NCBI GenBank assembly: GCA_003989085.1 | Contig: RXIV01000004.1 | Location: forward strand, 124,001-188,000 | Length of the DNA stretch: 64,000 bases | Source: Candidatus Competibacteraceae bacterium | Lineage (GTDB): Bacteria; Pseudomonadota; Gammaproteobacteria; Competibacterales; Competibacteraceae | Reading direction: 5' to 3' | Shown: in pieces, positions 1 to 9,023 of the stretch | Position numbering within the stretch: position 1 is the first letter of the stretch | How the letters are laid out: every line of letters begins with the position of its first letter | Program-made: the position numbers and the translations under genes | The notes under the pieces: generated by a model | Databases searched by the model: none | What the model was told of the DNA's origin: nothing | The model's input: only the letters and a program-made list of their open reading frames with translations

Positions 1-1
1 G

Positions 2-1837
2 CACTGGGCGGATTTGCGCCTTCAACTGACCGGTGATGAACGGCTGGCGGCCAGTTTCCGCGACCGGGCGGTGGTGATGGGCTACTACTTCGCCATGCCC
101 GGCCAACAGGGCGGCGACCTGCGGGTTGGGCAACTGCCGCCCGCTGCCGCGCCCATGACCGTGCTCGACCATAGCCCCAATCCTTTTGCCACCGCCGCCG
201 GCTACAGCGCCAACCTGGCGCAGTTGCAAACTAGCGCGACCGGCGGCGGGTTTTTCAACAGTACGTTGCTAGACCCGGATGGCCTGTTTCGCCGCTTGCC
301 GTTGCTGGTCGGCTATGACGGCCAGTTTTACGAGCATTTCAGTTTGGCGGTGGTGCGAACCCTGTTAGGGCAGCCGCCGCTGGAGTTCATCACCGCTGCC
401 GGCTATCGAGATGGTGAGCAGCGGATCGAAGCGGTTCGGATCGGCGCGTTCGATATTCCGATTGACGCCCAAGGGGCGGCCTTAGCGCCATACCGGGGGC
501 CACAAGGCAGCTTTCCCTACATTTCGGCCAGCGCGGTGCTGGATCGGCAAGCTGATCCGCAGGTGCTGACTGGAGCTATTGTGCTGGTCGGCGCGACGGC
601 GGCCGGTCTGATGGATTTACGCGCCACTCCGGTACAAAACATCTATCCGGGAGTCGAGGTCAACGCCACGCTGATCGCCGGGATTCTCGACCAGCAGATC
701 AAGGCCCGTCCGGCCTTTAGCACCGGACTAGAAGTGGCGCTGCTCGCATTGCTGGGTGTATTGGGCAGCGGGTTGGGCTGGTTGCCGCCGCTGCGGGCCT
801 TGCTGGCGACGCTGATGCTGGCCGCCGCCGTGATTGGGTTGAACCTGTACGCCTGGCAACGTCTGAATCTGGTGATGCCGCTGGTGCCGGCGCTGGCGCT
901 GTTATGGCTGTTGTATGTGCTGCACAGCAGCGCGGGCTACTTCGTCCAGACCCGCCGCGAACGACGCCTGGCCCGGTTGTTCGGACAGTATGTGCCGCAT
1001 GAGCTGGTGGCGGAAATGAGCCGGCGGCCCGGCAGTTACGCTCTGGGTGGGGAAAGCCGGCAAATGACGGTGTTGTTCAGCGATCTTCAGGACTTTACGA
1101 CTCTGTCGGAAACCCTGGAGCCGCACCAGTTGACCCGGATGATGCAGTTCATCCTGACCCCGCTGACCCGGATCATCCATGAGCAGCGCGGTACAGTGGA
1201 TAAATACATCGGGGACGCGATCATGGCGTTTTGGGGCGCGCCGCTGCCCGATCCGGATCATGCCCGCCATGCTGTGCAGGCGGCGCTGGCGATGAAAATC
1301 CGGCTGGCCGAGTTGCAGCCGGAACTGCTGGCTCACGGCTGGCCGGCGCTCCGCATCCGAATCGGGATCAACAGCGGGTTGATGAATGTCGGCAACATGG
1401 GCTCAGAATTTCGTATGGCCTACACGGTGTTGGGCGATGCGGTCAATCTGGCGGCGAGGTTGGAAGGCGCGGCCAAACAGTACGGCGCAACTCTCGTGAT
1501 CAGCGAATTCACCCGCGCTGCGGTTCCTGAACTGGCCTGTCGGGAACTGGATCGGGCGCGGGTCAAGGGTCGGGCCCAGCCGGTGACGCTGTTTGAACCG
1601 CTGGGGCCGACAGCGACCTTGAGCGAGGCGGTGCGACAAGAACTGGCGGAGCACGATCAGGCGTTGGTTGCCTACCGTGGCCGGGACTGGCCGCAGGCTG
1701 AAACCGGCTTCCAGCAGCTTGCGACTCATCATCCAGAGCAGCCCTTGTATAGACTGTATTTGCAGCGGATCGCTGCGCTGCGTTCCGATCCGCCGGCTGC
1801 CGGCTGGGACGGCGTGTTCACCTTCACTGAGAAATAA
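2..1837 (+). CDS. CHASE2-domain adenylate/guanylate cyclase (5' end cut by window edge)
   Basis: Class III nucleotide cyclase expected to make cAMP or cGMP in the cytoplasm in response to an extracytoplasmic signal. The frame is open to the window edge, so the true start lies upstream; numbering here is from the TTG at 14. Residues 1-230 look like the C-terminal part of a CHASE2 sensor. Three hydrophobic segments follow (about 236-310), then a cyclase catalytic domain (about 345-530). Both metal-binding aspartates are present (FSDLQD, D357; YIGDAI, D401), as is the transition-state Asn/Arg pair (NLAAR, N478/R482), so it should be active. The tail (540-595) looks TPR-like. A FecR-domain gene follows after 19 bases; CHASE2 cyclases and FecR proteins are often neighbours. 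Substrate (ATP or GTP) cannot be settled by eye. Confidence 0.9.
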   Translation, partial: HWADLRLQLTGDERLAASFRDRAVVMGYYFAMPGQQGGDLRVGQLPPAAAPMTVLDHSPNPFATAAGYSANLAQLQTSATGGGFFNSTLLDPDGLFRRLPLLVGYDGQFYEHFSLAVVRTLLGQPPLEFITAAGYRDGEQRIEAVRIGAFDIPIDAQGAALAPYRGPQGSFPYISASAVLDRQADPQVLTGAIVLVGATAAGLMDLRATPVQNIYPGVEVNATLIAGILDQQIKARPAFSTGLEVALLALLGVLGSGLGWLPPLRALLATLMLAAAVIGLNLYAWQRLNLVMPLVPALALLWLLYVLHSSAGYFVQTRRERRLARLFGQYVPHELVAEMSRRPGSYALGGESRQMTVLFSDLQDFTTLSETLEPHQLTRMMQFILTPLTRIIHEQRGTVDKYIGDAIMAFWGAPLPDPDHARHAVQAALAMKIRLAELQPELLAHGWPALRIRIGINSGLMNVGNMGSEFRMAYTVLGDAVNLAARLEGAAKQYGATLVISEFTRAAVPELACRELDRARVKGRAQPVTLFEPLGPTATLSEAVRQELAEHDQALVAYRGRDWPQAETGFQQLATHHPEQPLYRLYLQRIAALRSDPPAAGWDGVFTFTEK

Positions 1838-1856
1838 CCCCCGGAGATTTAAAGTC

Positions 1857-2543
1857 ATGCGACGTTATCAACCCATGATTTCACTAGCCGTCGGTGTGTG
1901 GCTGCTGATCATCGCAGGACTGGCGCAGGCCGAACCGCCCATTGCCGGTTATGTAACGCGGGTGCGGGGAGAGGTGGTCGTTGAAACCGCTGCTGGTCGG
2001 CAAGCGCCAGCGTTGGGCCATGCCCTGTATCCCGGCAATCGGGTCATCACAGGCGCGGATGCCCGGCTGGAGGCGCGGATGAAGGATGGTGCTGTGCTTA
2101 CGCTCAGTGAACGGACTGAGTTCGTCATTCAGCAGGTGGCCGGTGCAACGCCTAACAGTGAAGGATCGAGCTTTGAGCTGCTCAAGGGCGCATTCCGGGC
2201 GATCACCGCCCATCACGATGCCGGTGGGTCAGGCTGGCAAGGCGCTCAGAGCAGTCCCGAACCGGCAGCGCCGGTATGGAAGGTGCGAACTCCGGTGGCG
2301 ATCATCGGCGTGCGCGGCACCGAATTATGGGGCGGTTTCAACCTGCTGAGCGCCGGAACCAATACCCTCGATGTGGTGATGCTGAATGGCGCGGGCGTTT
2401 ATGTCGAAAACGCGGGCGGCGTCACCGAACTGAAGCAGGGTGGCGATGGCACCACCGTCAAGGGTGCGGAGGCTGCGCCGCTGCCGATTAGGGTTTGGGG
2501 AGAGAAAAAACTTCAGGCGGCGTTGCGCACGGTGGCCTGGTAA
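1857..2543 (+). CDS. Secreted FecR-domain protein
   Basis: 228-residue exported protein. Residues 1-25 form a signal peptide (hydrophobic core, then GLAQA cleavage-type site). The rest carries a FecR-like beta domain with the characteristic segment VRTPVAIIGVRGTELW near residues 142-157. FecR domains act in periplasmic signalling or ligand/peptidoglycan-associated roles; here no sigma factor or TonB receptor is nearby, so the classical iron-citrate role is unlikely. The ATG at 1857 follows a GGAG about 11 bases upstream; the frame is open further upstream but that part overlaps the cyclase and lacks a signal peptide. Probably cotranscribed with the cyclase and possibly part of its sensing. 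The partner and ligand are unknown. Confidence 0.8.
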   Translation: MRRYQPMISLAVGVWLLIIAGLAQAEPPIAGYVTRVRGEVVVETAAGRQAPALGHALYPGNRVITGADARLEARMKDGAVLTLSERTEFVIQQVAGATPNSEGSSFELLKGAFRAITAHHDAGGSGWQGAQSSPEPAAPVWKVRTPVAIIGVRGTELWGGFNLLSAGTNTLDVVMLNGAGVYVENAGGVTELKQGGDGTTVKGAEAAPLPIRVWGEKKLQAALRTVAW

Positions 2544-2605
2544 TTTTCGGTAGACCAAGGTCATCTCGATAACGTAGGTCAATAACGGCTAGGAGGTTCA
2601 CGGTT

Positions 2606-2806
2606 ATGCAGATTGAATTCAAGGTTCAGAACGTTAAATGTCAGGGCTGCGCCGCCGCGATTCGCGCCGGACTCGGCCAGTTGCCGGGCATTGGCGATAT
2701 TGCGGTGGATGTGTCGACCGGGCGGGTCACCGTGGAAGCCGACCACGATGGTCGCCTGGAACTCAGTACGGCGTTGCAGGCGCTGGGTTACCCGGAATCT
2801 GCCTGA
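2606..2806 (+). CDS. Small heavy-metal-associated (HMA) domain protein
   Basis: 66-residue ferredoxin-fold HMA/CopZ-like protein that fills one HMA domain. The metal motif is KCQGC (C12, C15), so the usual Met of MxCxxC is Lys. A strong ribosome-binding site (AGGAGG) precedes the ATG. Family members bind Cu(I), Hg(II) or other soft metals and pass them to P-type ATPases. No copper ATPase is adjacent, so the client is unknown. It stands between the FecR gene and the lactate cluster without clear operon membership. The altered motif may mean a different metal or weaker binding. Confidence 0.8.
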   Translation: MQIEFKVQNVKCQGCAAAIRAGLGQLPGIGDIAVDVSTGRVTVEADHDGRLELSTALQALGYPESA

Positions 2807-3025
2807 AATCCATGATCTTCCGGCATGTTCCGGGCATTCCTGTTTAACAGCAGCCTCAGCAGACGCAGAAGGCGCTACCCAAAAGCGCGCCGCCCAAGGC
2901 GCTTGGATAGTTTTTACACGAACGAGGAGGATTGCCACGCTGTCCGCATGTCCTCCCTGGCCTGGGTGCTTGGGGGGCGCGGAAATTCCTGATGAACCAC
3001 CCCAGTCGGATGCAGGTAGACCACT

Positions 3026-3766
3026 ATGCCCACCCGTCCCCAGAAGGTGTATTACTTCGGTACCTGTCTGATCGATCTGTGTTATCCCCAGGCGGGTATG
3101 GCCGGAATCGAATTGCTTCAGCGCGAGGGCGTCGAAGTCCTCTTTCCTCAACAGCAAAGTTGTTGCGGCCAACCGGCCTACAATTCCGGTTTCCCCGAAG
3201 AAGCCCGGAAGGTAGCCCGCCAGCAGCTTAAAGCCTTCCCCAACGATTATCCCATCGTCGTTCCTTCCGGCTCTTGCGGCGGGATGCTGAAACACCACTA
3301 CCCCAAACTGTTTGCCAATCAGCCTGAATTTGCTGAAGCGCAACGCTTCTCCGGTCAGGTGATGGAACTGACTGAATTTCTGGTGACGGTGCTTGAAATC
3401 CAACTCGAAGACCGGGGCCAACCGATTAAAGTCACCTGGCATTCGTCCTGTAGCGCCCTGCGTGAAATGCGAGTGATTGACTATTCAAAATCTCTGCTGC
3501 GTCAATTGCGGAATGTGGAACTAGTCGAATTGCGACGGGAGCGCGAATGCTGTGGTTTTGGCGGTTCCTTCTCAGTCAAGCAAGCCGATTTGTCTTCGGC
3601 GATGGTCAGCGACAAGGTGGCGGATATTGAGAAAACCGGCGCTTCTCGACTGCTCTCCGGCGATTGCGGCTGCCTGATGCATATCGGTGGGGCGTTAGAC
3701 TATCAAAAGAGTCTGATTCCGGCGCAGCACATCGCAGAATTTGTTTGGGAGCGCGTTCATGGCTAA
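3026..3766 (+). CDS. lldE: L-lactate oxidation Fe-S protein LldE/LutA
   Basis: 246-residue CCG-domain Fe-S protein, one of three subunits of the LldEFG (LutABC) L-lactate dehydrogenase that oxidises L-lactate to pyruvate and passes electrons toward quinone. Two CCG modules are visible: FGTCLIDLC with SCCGQP (C14, C46, C47) and SGSCGG, then SSCSALREM (C142) with ECCGFGG (C175, C176) and a terminal SGDCGC. Length matches the family. It overlaps lldF by 8 bases (ATGGCTAA), indicating translational coupling. The 219-base leader upstream holds no gene; a GAGGAGG at 2924-2930 has no properly spaced start codon. Confidence 0.93.
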   Translation: MPTRPQKVYYFGTCLIDLCYPQAGMAGIELLQREGVEVLFPQQQSCCGQPAYNSGFPEEARKVARQQLKAFPNDYPIVVPSGSCGGMLKHHYPKLFANQPEFAEAQRFSGQVMELTEFLVTVLEIQLEDRGQPIKVTWHSSCSALREMRVIDYSKSLLRQLRNVELVELRRERECCGFGGSFSVKQADLSSAMVSDKVADIEKTGASRLLSGDCGCLMHIGGALDYQKSLIPAQHIAEFVWERVHG

Positions 3767-5201
3767 TTCCTCTGTGGTGGATTTCCCAAAAAACTTCACT
3801 AAAGCGCTGAACGATCCGCAATTGCGTCATAATCTCCGCAGTGCGATGGATACGCTGGGGATGCGCCGACGAACCCTATTCTCTGACCCCGTGTCTTTTG
3901 AACAACTGCGGGCGACCGGTGATGAAATTCGCCAACGGGCTTTGCGCCAGTTGCCGGAGTTACTGGAGAAACTCGAAAAAAAATGTACCGAAAATGGGAT
4001 TCAGGTGCACTGGGCAGAGACTCCTGCGGAAGCTAATCAGATTTGTCTAGAGATCATTCAGCGCCATAACGCCCATCGGGTAATTAAGGGCAAGTCGATG
4101 GTGTCGGAGGAAATGCACCTCAATCATTTTCTGGCGGAACATGATGTTGAGGCGCTGGAAACTGATCTTGGCGAATACATCATCCAACTGGACCACGAAA
4201 CGCCCTCACATATCATCGTCCCAGCGATTCATAAAAACCGCGATCAAATTGCCCGCTTGTTTCACGACAAGATTCCTAATACCCCGTATACCGAAGTCGT
4301 CGAGGAACTCAACGCGATTGCGCGTAAGGTATTGCGTGAAAAGTTCCTTGCCGGTGAAGTCGGCGTGAGTGGAGTTAATTTCGCGGTGGCTGAAACTGGA
4401 ACTTTGTGTCTGGTGGAAAACGAAGGCAATGGCCGGATGTGCACCACCGCGCCGCCGGTGCATATTGCAGTGATGGGTTTGGAGAAAGTGGTGGAGCGGC
4501 TGGATGACGTGCCGCCGTTGCTGCGATTATTGACGGGTTCAGCAACAGGCCAGTTGATCACCACTTATTTCAATATGATCACGTCGCCGCGCAAAGCGGG
4601 CGAAAAGGATGGCCCCAAGGAAGTCCATCTAGTGCTGCTTGATAACGGTCGCTCCAAAATCTGGGCCGATCCGGAATTGCGGCAGACCTTAAAATGCATC
4701 CGCTGCGGAGCGTGTTTGAATCATTGTCCGGTATATACTCGCCTCGGCGGCCATGCCTACGGCTACGTTTATCCCGGCCCGATAGGTTCGATTCTAACTC
4801 CGCAAATCGAAGGTTTGGTCAATGCCGGAGCGATGGCGACAGCCTCTACTTTTTGCGGGGCGTGCGAGGAAGTTTGTCCAGTCAAGATCCCCATTACTGA
4901 CATTCTGCGCCGTTTGCGCAATGAGTCTTACCAGAAAGTTGATACGCCTCATGCGGTCAAAGGCCACGGTTACAAGCTTAGTGTTATCGAGAGTCTGACG
5001 TGGAAAGGCTGGGCGCTCAATAATATGATGCCGTGGGCGAATGCTTTGAGCGCCAAGTTATTAGGGCTGCTCAGCGCACAATTGCCAAGGTTGCCCAAAG
5101 TAGGGTTGTTAAAATATTGGGGTCAATCCAGAACCTTGCCCAAATTTGCTGCCAGAAGTTTGCACGCACTCGCTAAAGAAAAGGGGCTCCGCGATGAATA
5201 A
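3759..5201 (+). CDS. lldF: L-lactate oxidation Fe-S protein LldF/LutB
   Basis: 480-residue central subunit of the LldEFG L-lactate dehydrogenase. The N-terminal two thirds is a LUD-like domain; the C-terminal part has ferredoxin-type clusters CIRCGACLNHCP (about residues 312-323) and FCGACEEVCP (about 365-375). The ATG at 3759 is chosen over a TTG at 3741 because it overlaps the lldE stop and matches family N-termini. The 3' end overlaps the lldG start by 8 bases (ATGAATAA). The three overlapping genes should be made as one complex. Confidence 0.94.
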   Translation: MANSSVVDFPKNFTKALNDPQLRHNLRSAMDTLGMRRRTLFSDPVSFEQLRATGDEIRQRALRQLPELLEKLEKKCTENGIQVHWAETPAEANQICLEIIQRHNAHRVIKGKSMVSEEMHLNHFLAEHDVEALETDLGEYIIQLDHETPSHIIVPAIHKNRDQIARLFHDKIPNTPYTEVVEELNAIARKVLREKFLAGEVGVSGVNFAVAETGTLCLVENEGNGRMCTTAPPVHIAVMGLEKVVERLDDVPPLLRLLTGSATGQLITTYFNMITSPRKAGEKDGPKEVHLVLLDNGRSKIWADPELRQTLKCIRCGACLNHCPVYTRLGGHAYGYVYPGPIGSILTPQIEGLVNAGAMATASTFCGACEEVCPVKIPITDILRRLRNESYQKVDTPHAVKGHGYKLSVIESLTWKGWALNNMMPWANALSAKLLGLLSAQLPRLPKVGLLKYWGQSRTLPKFAARSLHALAKEKGLRDE

Positions 5202-5850
5202 TGCCCGCGCTAATATCCTCGCCAGGCTATGGACGGCAATATCGCCGGATGATTTGGCTCCTTTCGAATCATCTGTCGCAGGGTCAGCGCTAGAATTAAG
5301 TCGAACTGAACGAGTGGCGCGACTCAAGCAGCGAATGGAAGCCATGCATGCTGAAGTGGTCATCACCAGCGCCAATGGCTGGATTGACGCACTCAAGGCG
5401 ACTCTGCGTCAGCGACTATTAAATGGCTTGCTGTATGCGCCGGATACTGCGCTTGGTAAGGCTCTAGCGGCGGTTTGGGACAGTGATTTACCGCCATTGG
5501 TTGGTTATACCGAAACGATTGAACAGTGTAAGGAGCGCCTGTTTGCCATTGACGCCAGCATCACCTCAACGCAAGGTGGTCTTGCAGATGTCGGCGCTTT
5601 AATTCTGTGGCCCGATTCAGATGAACCACGCCTGATGTCCCTTGCGCCAGCGCTGCATATCGCAGTGCTGGACGCTGCTAAAATCCATGATTCTCTGGCT
5701 CAAGCTATTGCCCACGAGCATTGGCGGGAGAAGATGCCGACTAATATCCTGTTGATTTCCGGCCCGTCCAAAACGGCGGATATCGAACTGGTGCTGACCT
5801 TTGGCGTGCATGGTCCAAAGGAGTTGATCGTGCTGATTCTGGATGGCTGA
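5194..5850 (+). CDS. lldG: L-lactate oxidation protein LldG/LutC
   Basis: 218-residue LUD-domain protein, third subunit of LldEFG. Conserved family segments include STQGGLADVGALILWP in the centre and the ISGPSKTADIE segment near the C-terminus. The ATG at 5194 lies inside the end of lldF, giving an 8-base overlap. The upstream in-frame Met at 5146 is rejected because it would extend the protein into lldF coding sequence beyond family length. It is required for L-lactate oxidation in Shewanella and Bacillus systems; its exact catalytic part is less defined than that of the Fe-S subunits. Confidence 0.92.
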   Translation: MNNARANILARLWTAISPDDLAPFESSVAGSALELSRTERVARLKQRMEAMHAEVVITSANGWIDALKATLRQRLLNGLLYAPDTALGKALAAVWDSDLPPLVGYTETIEQCKERLFAIDASITSTQGGLADVGALILWPDSDEPRLMSLAPALHIAVLDAAKIHDSLAQAIAHEHWREKMPTNILLISGPSKTADIELVLTFGVHGPKELIVLILDG

Positions 5851-5894
5851 TCCGCGTCACTACTACGCGCTGCAATTCAATTGTTAGGCCCCAC

Positions 5895-5918
5895 GCTTCT
5901 CCCACTGGTGAGAGAGGC
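5895..5918 (+). other. Intergenic hairpin between lldG and dld-II
   Basis: An inverted repeat of about ten pairs with one mismatch (GCTTCTCCC...GTGAGAGAGGC) in the 142-base gap. It has no following T-run, so it is a poor intrinsic terminator and more likely an RNA-stability or processing element. Its CCCACTGGTG core resembles the loop of the ftsH terminator at 17921-17951 (CCCATTGGTG). Confidence 0.35.
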
Positions 5919-5992
5919 AAGGCGAGTGATAACAAAAAACAACGCACCGCTGAGTCCGGGGCGCCCACCACCAAACCAAGGCTGAGTCATTC

Positions 5993-8836
5993 ATGCGACC
6001 GAAGGCTTATGAGCAGCTTTACCGTGACTTGCAAGAGTTTATTCCGGCGACACGCCTGATCAGCGATCCGCTGCGCAGCCTTGCTTATGGAACCGATGCC
6101 AGTTTGTATCGCCTGATTCCGCAACTGGTGGTGCGGGTAGACAACGAAGCCGAGATGCAACGGATTTTGGGGCTGGCGCATACGCATGGAACGCCAGTGA
6201 CTTTCCGCGCCGCTGGCACCAGTCTTTCCGGCCAGGCGGTCACCGACTCGGTGTTATTGCAACTGGGCGACGGTTGGCGTGATTGGCGAATCAGCGCCGA
6301 TGCGGCGACCATTAGTTTGCAACCGGGGATCATTGGCGGTCGTGCCAATCGTTATCTAGCGCCTTACCAGCGCAAGATCGGCCCAGACCCCGCTTCGATC
6401 AATAGCTGCTGGATTGGTGGCATCGCAGCCAATAACGCCAGCGGGATGTGTTGCGGCACTGCTCAAAACAGCTACCAGACTTTAAAAGACTTGCGGGTGA
6501 TGCTGGCCGATGGCGCGATACTCGATACGGCCGATTCCGCCAGCCGCCAAGCCTTCAGCGCCAGTCATGGCGCATTGCTGGCTCAACTTGCCGAACTGGG
6601 TCAACGCACCCGTGCTGACGCCGCGCTGACGGAACGCATTCGCGCCAAATTTAAAATCAAGAATACCTGTGGTTACAGCCTCAACGCCCTGGTGGACTAC
6701 CAAGACCCCTTTGAGATTCTGCAACATTTGATGATCGGTTCCGAGGGCACCCTGGGTTTCATCGCCGAGATCACTTATCACACCGTCGAGGAGCATAGCC
6801 ACAAGGCTACGGCGTTGATGATCTTCTCCGACATTCAGACCGCCTGTGAAGCGGTGGCGGCGTTGAAAAGCCAGCCGGTGGCGGCGGTGGAGCTGATGGA
6901 TCGCGCTTCGCTGCGCTCAGTGGAGAACAAGGCGGGAATGCCAGCGTATTTCAAGGAACTACCGGAAACTGCTGCGGCCCTGCTGGTAGAAACCCGGGCG
7001 CAAAATCCGCTCAAGCTGAGCGCCCAGGTCGAAGGAATTACCGCATCCATCGCCGCTATACCAACCGTGTTCCCGTTTCAGTTCAGCGACCGGCCCGAAG
7101 AATTCACCAAACTGTGGGCGATCCGCCAGGGGTTGTTCCCATCGGTCGGTTCGGCGCGGGCGACCGGCGCTACCGTCATCATTGAAGATGTTGCGGTCCC
7201 CGTGCCGCAGTTAGCGGCAATGACTTTGGACTTGCAACGGCTGTTTGACCGGCACGGCTATACCGGCTCGATCATTTTCGGCCACGCGCTCGAGGGCAAT
7301 CTGCATTTCGTCATCACCCCCGACTTTTCCAAGCCTGCCGAAACTGAACGCTATAAGCAGTTTATGGATGATATGTGCGGGATGATCGTCCATCAGTACG
7401 GTGGTTCGCTGAAAGCGGAACATGGCACTGGCCGCAATATCGCGCCGTTTGTCGAACTGGAATGGGGCCAGCAGGCGTATCAACTAATGCGGGAAATCAA
7501 GATGTTGTTCGATCCGCATAATCTGCTCAATCCCGGTGTTATTCTCAACGACGATCCGGAGGCGCACCTCAAAAATATCAAGCTCATGGCTGCTGTCGAT
7601 CCACTGGTGGATAAATGCATCGAATGCGGTTTTTGCGAGCCGAATTGTCCTTCCCGCGTCCTGAGCTTATCGCCGCGCCAGCGTATCGTCGGTTTGCGGG
7701 AAATAGCGCGTTTGCACGCCGCAGGTGAAGACCCCAGCCGGTTGCAAAGCATCCATGCGTCGTATCAATACCAGGGTTTGGACACCTGCGCCGCTGACAG
7801 CTTGTGCGCCCTAACCTGTCCGGTCGGCATCAACACCGGCGCGATGATGTTGAAGCTTCGCAGCCAGCAGCGCGGTAAGACAGCGCAATGGATCGGTGGT
7901 CTGATGGCGAAGCATTTTCGTGGTGTGACCGCCGCGACCCGGTTTAGTCTGGCCGTCGTCAACTTCAGCCATCAGATTTTGGGCGCCAAGTTACAGGGTG
8001 GTTTGGCCGACAGTCTTCGCAAGCTGTCTGGCGAACGGATTCCGCTATGGAATCGCTATTTGCCCACCGCTGGCGCTCTGCCCGCGCCGGAACGGAGCGC
8101 CATGTCCAGCCGCCCGCGTATCGTCTATTTCCCTAGTTGCGCCAGTCGCACGATGGGACCCGCCAAAGATGATCCCGAAGCGGACGCTTTACCGGTGAAA
8201 ACAGTCGCCCTGCTGCGCAAGGCCGGTTTTGAGGTGGTCCTGCCGGAAACTTGCGCTGCGCTGTGCTGCGGCCAACCGTTTGAGAGTAAAGGCTTGCCGG
8301 AACAAGCTAACGCCAAACGGCGGGAAGTTGAACAGGCTTTGCTTAAGGCCAGCCGCAACGGACAAGACCCGATTGTCTTCGATACCACCCCTTGCGCCTT
8401 ACGGGTCAAGAAGGGCGTGGAGCCGACCACGCTCAACGCGCTCAAGCTTTACGATATCACCGAATTTCTGCATGACGTGGTGCTGGAGCGATTGACCCTT
8501 CACAAGCGGGCGGAAACCGTCGCTATTCATCCCACGTGCAGCAATATCCACCTGGGTTTACAAGCCAAACTTAAGGCGCTTGCGGAAGCTTGCGTAGAGA
8601 AAGTCATTGTCCCTGACCGGGTGTCTTGTTGTGGCTGGGCTGGTGATAAAGGCTTCACTCACCCGGAATTAAACGCCAGCGCCTTGCGCGATTTAAAGAC
8701 GGCGCTGCCGGATGAATGCCAATCCGGCTATTCGACCAGCCGCACCTGCGAAATTGGCCTGTCGCTGCACAGCGGCCGTTATTACCGCTCCATCGTCTAT
8801 TTGCTGGATCGCTGCTCACAAGCCAAAACGGATTGA
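5993..8836 (+). CDS. dld-II: FAD/Fe-S D-lactate dehydrogenase (Dld-II type)
   Basis: 947-residue membrane-associated flavoprotein that most likely oxidises D-lactate to pyruvate and feeds quinone. Order of domains: FAD_binding_4 (about 35-260, with FRAAGTSLSGQAV and the IGGIAANNASG motif), FAD-linked oxidase C-terminal domain (about 275-530, with GHALEGNLHF and EHGTGRNIAP), two 4Fe-4S clusters (CIECGFCEPNCP near 542; CAADSLCALTCP near 600), and CCG Fe-S modules (CAALCCGQPF; VSCCGWAGD). This fused architecture matches Shewanella Dld-II and E. coli YdiJ. Position directly after lldEFG favours D-lactate; D-2-hydroxyglutarate (YdiJ-type) is the main alternative. Start ATG follows a weak AAGG. Confidence 0.9.
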   Translation: MRPKAYEQLYRDLQEFIPATRLISDPLRSLAYGTDASLYRLIPQLVVRVDNEAEMQRILGLAHTHGTPVTFRAAGTSLSGQAVTDSVLLQLGDGWRDWRISADAATISLQPGIIGGRANRYLAPYQRKIGPDPASINSCWIGGIAANNASGMCCGTAQNSYQTLKDLRVMLADGAILDTADSASRQAFSASHGALLAQLAELGQRTRADAALTERIRAKFKIKNTCGYSLNALVDYQDPFEILQHLMIGSEGTLGFIAEITYHTVEEHSHKATALMIFSDIQTACEAVAALKSQPVAAVELMDRASLRSVENKAGMPAYFKELPETAAALLVETRAQNPLKLSAQVEGITASIAAIPTVFPFQFSDRPEEFTKLWAIRQGLFPSVGSARATGATVIIEDVAVPVPQLAAMTLDLQRLFDRHGYTGSIIFGHALEGNLHFVITPDFSKPAETERYKQFMDDMCGMIVHQYGGSLKAEHGTGRNIAPFVELEWGQQAYQLMREIKMLFDPHNLLNPGVILNDDPEAHLKNIKLMAAVDPLVDKCIECGFCEPNCPSRVLSLSPRQRIVGLREIARLHAAGEDPSRLQSIHASYQYQGLDTCAADSLCALTCPVGINTGAMMLKLRSQQRGKTAQWIGGLMAKHFRGVTAATRFSLAVVNFSHQILGAKLQGGLADSLRKLSGERIPLWNRYLPTAGALPAPERSAMSSRPRIVYFPSCASRTMGPAKDDPEADALPVKTVALLRKAGFEVVLPETCAALCCGQPFESKGLPEQANAKRREVEQALLKASRNGQDPIVFDTTPCALRVKKGVEPTTLNALKLYDITEFLHDVVLERLTLHKRAETVAIHPTCSNIHLGLQAKLKALAEACVEKVIVPDRVSCCGWAGDKGFTHPELNASALRDLKTALPDECQSGYSTSRTCEIGLSLHSGRYYRSIVYLLDRCSQAKTD

Positions 8837-8914
8837 CGCCAACCAGAACATCACCCGATTCAAGGGTTTCCGCAGCGCGTCTGTCCGGGCTTCGTCCGTT
8901 ACGAGAATTCCAGC

Positions 8915-8949
8915 AAAAAAGCCCGGTTGCCAAGGATTGGCGACCGGGC
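8915..8949 (-). terminator. Intrinsic terminator of ompW
   Basis: Read on the minus strand, an 11-pair stem (GCCCGGTCGCC / GGCAACCGGGC, one wobble) with a 7-base loop is followed directly by six T (8920-8915). It lies about 75 bases downstream of the ompW stop. The same hairpin sits downstream of dld-II but lacks a T-run in that direction. Confidence 0.85.
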
Positions 8950-9023
8950 AGTGGTGCTTTGTAATGTGGGTGGGCAAAAAAGCGGTTCGGCGACTTGCCA
9001 CTCCCGCGCCAAGAGGGAAAGGA

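Noticed and set aside
1668..1856. N-terminal extension of the FecR protein into the cyclase gene
   Set aside because: Would hide the signal peptide; ATG at 1857 has a ribosome site.
2948..2992. 14-residue possible leader peptide before lldE
   Set aside because: GAGGAGG is 17 bases from the ATG, too far for efficient initiation, and the peptide shows no regulatory codon pattern.
2579..3442. 287-residue open frame on the minus strand across the HMA gene and lldE
   Set aside because: Antisense shadow of real genes in GC-rich DNA; no ribosome site and no recognisable domain.
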